Source of the DNA: an uncultured Caryophanales bacterium
GTDB lineage: Bacteria; Bacillota_I; Bacilli_A; RFN20; CAG-288
Length of the DNA stretch: 6,616 nt
Reading direction: 5' to 3'
NCBI GenBank assembly: GCA_937896065.1
Contig: CALBLI010000009.1
Coordinates: 1-6,616, forward strand
Of this stretch, positions 4,760 to 6,616 are shown in pieces. The notes beneath the pieces are model-generated. The model was given only the letters and a program-made list of their open reading frames with translations, was not told where the DNA came from and did not search any database. The translations under genes and the position numbers were made by a program. Position 1 is the first letter of the stretch. Each line of letters begins with the position of its first letter.

Positions 4760-5621
4760 ATCACTTATTGAAACAAAAAGAAGAATCGTTACTATAGAAT
4801 CAACTAAAAAGATCACTAAAGCAATGAAACTTGTTTCAAGCGTTAAGTTCCAAAGATGGAAAAAACTTTTAGATGAAAATAAACTCTATTACATGAAAAT
4901 GCAAAATGTGATGAGAAAAACAGCTTCAGCTATCGATACAAATAAAAATAATTTTTCTCAATATTTAACTCCTTTTGATCAAGATAGAGTCTTATATGTT
5001 GTCATCTCTTCAACTTTAGGATTATGCGGCTCTTATAACTATAATATTTTTAGAAAATTAGATCCATTAATAAAAAAAGATGATGAGATTGTCATCATTG
5101 GAAATAAAGGTCAAATTCATTATAGAAATTATCAAAATAAAATATATGATAATTTTATATCAATCTATGATGACTTTAGTTACGATCAAGTGAAAACTTT
5201 AAGACATTTCTTATTTAGAATATATCGTGAAAATAAATATAAATCAATTTCACTTGTATATACTCATTATAAGAATTCTCTTTCTTTTGAACCTGAAATA
5301 ATTCCAATCGCTCCACTTGATATCGAAAATTTTAAATCAGAAAGTGATTCAAATATCGGCTATCCTCCTTTATTTGAACCAAATGTTATTGAAGTAGCTG
5401 ATTTAATCTTTCCTCACTATGCTGATTCACTTTTATATATGAAACTGATTGAAAGTGAATTATCAGAACAAGCAAGCAGAAGAAATGCTATGGAAAGTGC
5501 AACTGATAATGCTGATGAACTACTTGATAATTTGAAGATTGTCTATAACAAATCAAGACAAGCAGCTATCACTCAAGAAATAACGGAAGTCGTTGCTGGA
5601 AGTAACGCAAATAATAACTAG
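4752..5621 (+). CDS. atpG: F1Fo-ATP synthase subunit gamma
   Basis: This is the central rotor shaft (289 aa, the usual length) that turns inside the alpha-beta ring and couples the c-ring to catalysis. The N-terminal helix has the conserved IKRRI-like ETKRRIVTIESTKKITKAM pattern followed by KLVSS. The Rossmann-like middle domain carries GLCGSYNYN (90-98), matching GLCGgyN of the family. The C-terminal helix, with SEQASRRNAMESATDNADEL (about 237-256), is the most conserved part and pairs with the N-terminal helix as a coiled coil. Translation starts inside the end of atpA (ATGAGTGA overlap), served by AGAAGG at 4738-4743. The stop TAG overlaps the ribosome binding site of atpD. Confidence 0.96.
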   Translation: MSESLIETKRRIVTIESTKKITKAMKLVSSVKFQRWKKLLDENKLYYMKMQNVMRKTASAIDTNKNNFSQYLTPFDQDRVLYVVISSTLGLCGSYNYNIFRKLDPLIKKDDEIVIIGNKGQIHYRNYQNKIYDNFISIYDDFSYDQVKTLRHFLFRIYRENKYKSISLVYTHYKNSLSFEPEIIPIAPLDIENFKSESDSNIGYPPLFEPNVIEVADLIFPHYADSLLYMKLIESELSEQASRRNAMESATDNADELLDNLKIVYNKSRQAAITQEITEVVAGSNANNN

Positions 5622-5625
5622 GAGG
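5620..5625 (+). promoter_or_regulatory. Ribosome binding site of atpD, overlapping the atpG stop
   Basis: AGGAGG starts within the atpG TAG stop and lies six bases before the ATG at 5632. Its strength and its overlap with the stop suggest that ribosomes finishing atpG can readily start atpD. Confidence 0.8.
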
Positions 5626-5631
5626 TCAATT

Positions 5632-6616
5632 ATGGAAGAAGTAAAATATGGAACACTACTACAAGCTATTGGACCTGTTGTTGATGTAAGATTTGATTCA
5701 GAAACATTACCTGCTCTTTTAGTAGCTTTAAAAGTCACTAAAGAAGATGGACAAGAACTTACAATGGAAGTTGTTCAGCATATCGGCGATGATACAGTCA
5801 GATGTATTTGTATGGGTGCAACTGATGGTATTCAAAGAGGATTAAAAGTCATCTCTACTGGTAAACCAATATCGGTTCCTGTCGGTAAAGAAGTTTTAGG
5901 AAGAATGTTTAATGTTCTAGGCAAACCTATCGATGAAAATGGTGATTTTTCATGTGATACTTATAGACCTATTTATGCTGAGCCCCCTTTATTTAAAGAA
6001 CAATCTACCAAGGTGGAAATCTATGAAACTGGTATCAAAGTAATCGATCTTCTTTGTCCATATATCAAAGGTGGAAAAGTTGGTTTATTTGGTGGAGCAG
6101 GTGTTGGTAAAACTGTCTTGATCCAAGAATTAATGAATAACATTGCTAATCAAAAACATGGTATTTCAGTCTTTGCTGGTGTTGGTGAAAGAAGCAGAGA
6201 AGGAAATGATTTATATTATGAGATGAAAGATAGTGGGGTTTTATCAAACACAGCTTTAGTTTTCGGCCAGATGAATGAGACACCAGGAGTCAGAATGAGA
6301 GTTGCTCTTTCTGGTCTTACTATGGCTGAATACTTCAGAGATGAACTTCATCAGGACGTTTTATTATTCATCGATAACATTTATAGATTTACCCAAGCAG
6401 GTAGTGAAGTATCTGCCCTACTTGGAAGAATGCCATCAGCTGTTGGTTATCAACCAACACTAGCAACTGAGATGGGTCAATTACAAGAAAGAATCACTTC
6501 AACTAAAGATGGTTCGATCACTTCCATTCAAGCTGTCTATGTTCCAGCCGATGATTTAACCGATCCTGCTCCTGCTACTACTTTCTCTCATCTTGACGCC
6601 AAGACTGTTTTATCAA
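5632..6616 (+). CDS. atpD: F1Fo-ATP synthase subunit beta, truncated by window end
   Basis: This is the catalytic subunit, which makes or hydrolyses ATP. The frame is open for 328 codons to the window edge, about 70 percent of the usual 460-470 residues. After the N-terminal beta-barrel (about 5-80), Walker A is GGAGVGKT (154-161). GERSREGNDLY follows, with the catalytic glutamate E186 and R187; family members usually have T where this has S188. Walker B ends at D248 in LLFIDN. The family signature around SALLGRMPSAVGYQPTLATE (261-280) is intact, and PADDLTDPAPATTFSHLDA (305-323) follows as expected. No catalytic residue in the visible part is missing. The ATG is set by AGGAGG at 5620-5625, ten bases after atpG. 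The missing C-terminus lies beyond the window, not lost from the gene. Confidence 0.97.
   Translation, partial: MEEVKYGTLLQAIGPVVDVRFDSETLPALLVALKVTKEDGQELTMEVVQHIGDDTVRCICMGATDGIQRGLKVISTGKPISVPVGKEVLGRMFNVLGKPIDENGDFSCDTYRPIYAEPPLFKEQSTKVEIYETGIKVIDLLCPYIKGGKVGLFGGAGVGKTVLIQELMNNIANQKHGISVFAGVGERSREGNDLYYEMKDSGVLSNTALVFGQMNETPGVRMRVALSGLTMAEYFRDELHQDVLLFIDNIYRFTQAGSEVSALLGRMPSAVGYQPTLATEMGQLQERITSTKDGSITSIQAVYVPADDLTDPAPATTFSHLDAKTVLS

Noticed and set aside
5743..6616. Possible degenerate beta subunit because of S188 and Y251 where T and F are common
   Set aside because: Both are conservative and Y at the second position occurs in functional beta subunits. Walker A, the catalytic glutamate and Walker B are intact.
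575..6616. New biological system hidden inside the atp operon
   Set aside because: Gene order, lengths and motifs all match the standard F1Fo operon, and there are no inserted genes or gaps larger than about 20 bp between them.

Overview
The window is the front of a bacterial F1Fo-ATP synthase operon on the + strand, reading atpI-like, atpB (a), atpE (c), atpF (b), atpH (delta), atpA (alpha), atpG (gamma) and a truncated atpD (beta). About 570 bases of leftward-transcribed sequence come first: two tRNA genes and the first 22 codons of an exported protein. Everything downstream of the beta subunit's middle (rest of atpD, presumably atpC) lies outside.

Organism: the DNA is very A+T-rich, with strong AGGAGG ribosome binding sites, which suggests a low-G+C Firmicutes/Mollicutes-type bacterium. 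UGA acts as a normal stop (atpA ends in TGA overlapping the atpG start) and Trp codons are TGG, which argues against Mycoplasma and Spiroplasma (UGA = Trp). The b subunit carries a lipoprotein signal, a trait described for Mycoplasma pneumoniae. Together this fits an Acholeplasma-like organism or an uncultured relative among the Bacilli. This placement is inference.

Layout. 1-66 (-): signal-peptide start of a secreted protein or lipoprotein, with its own promoter at 120-148. 150-179 (-): strong intrinsic terminator closing the tRNA-Ser transcript, after a structured tail of about 125 nt with no recognised function. 275-366 (-): tRNA-Ser(UGA). 372-400 (-): an intrinsic terminator lying between the tRNAs. 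414-489 (-): tRNA-Val(GAC) with an unusual C at position 55. 503-531 (-): a perfect consensus promoter for tRNA-Val. 539-567 (+): the probable atp promoter, overlapped by a perfect 9-bp inverted repeat. 575-6616 (+): the tightly packed atp genes.

The atp genes together encode the rotary enzyme. Subunits a and c form the ion path, b and delta the stator, and alpha, beta and gamma the catalytic head and shaft. The most informative detail is in subunit c, where a second carboxylate (E42) sits where the Na+-ligand glutamine normally is, next to E75-T76 and Y80. This matches the two-carboxylate Na+ motif described for Fusobacterium nucleatum and suggests Na+ coupling. I found no wholly new system here. 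The second-look items are variations on known machinery plus small regulatory and RNA structures.
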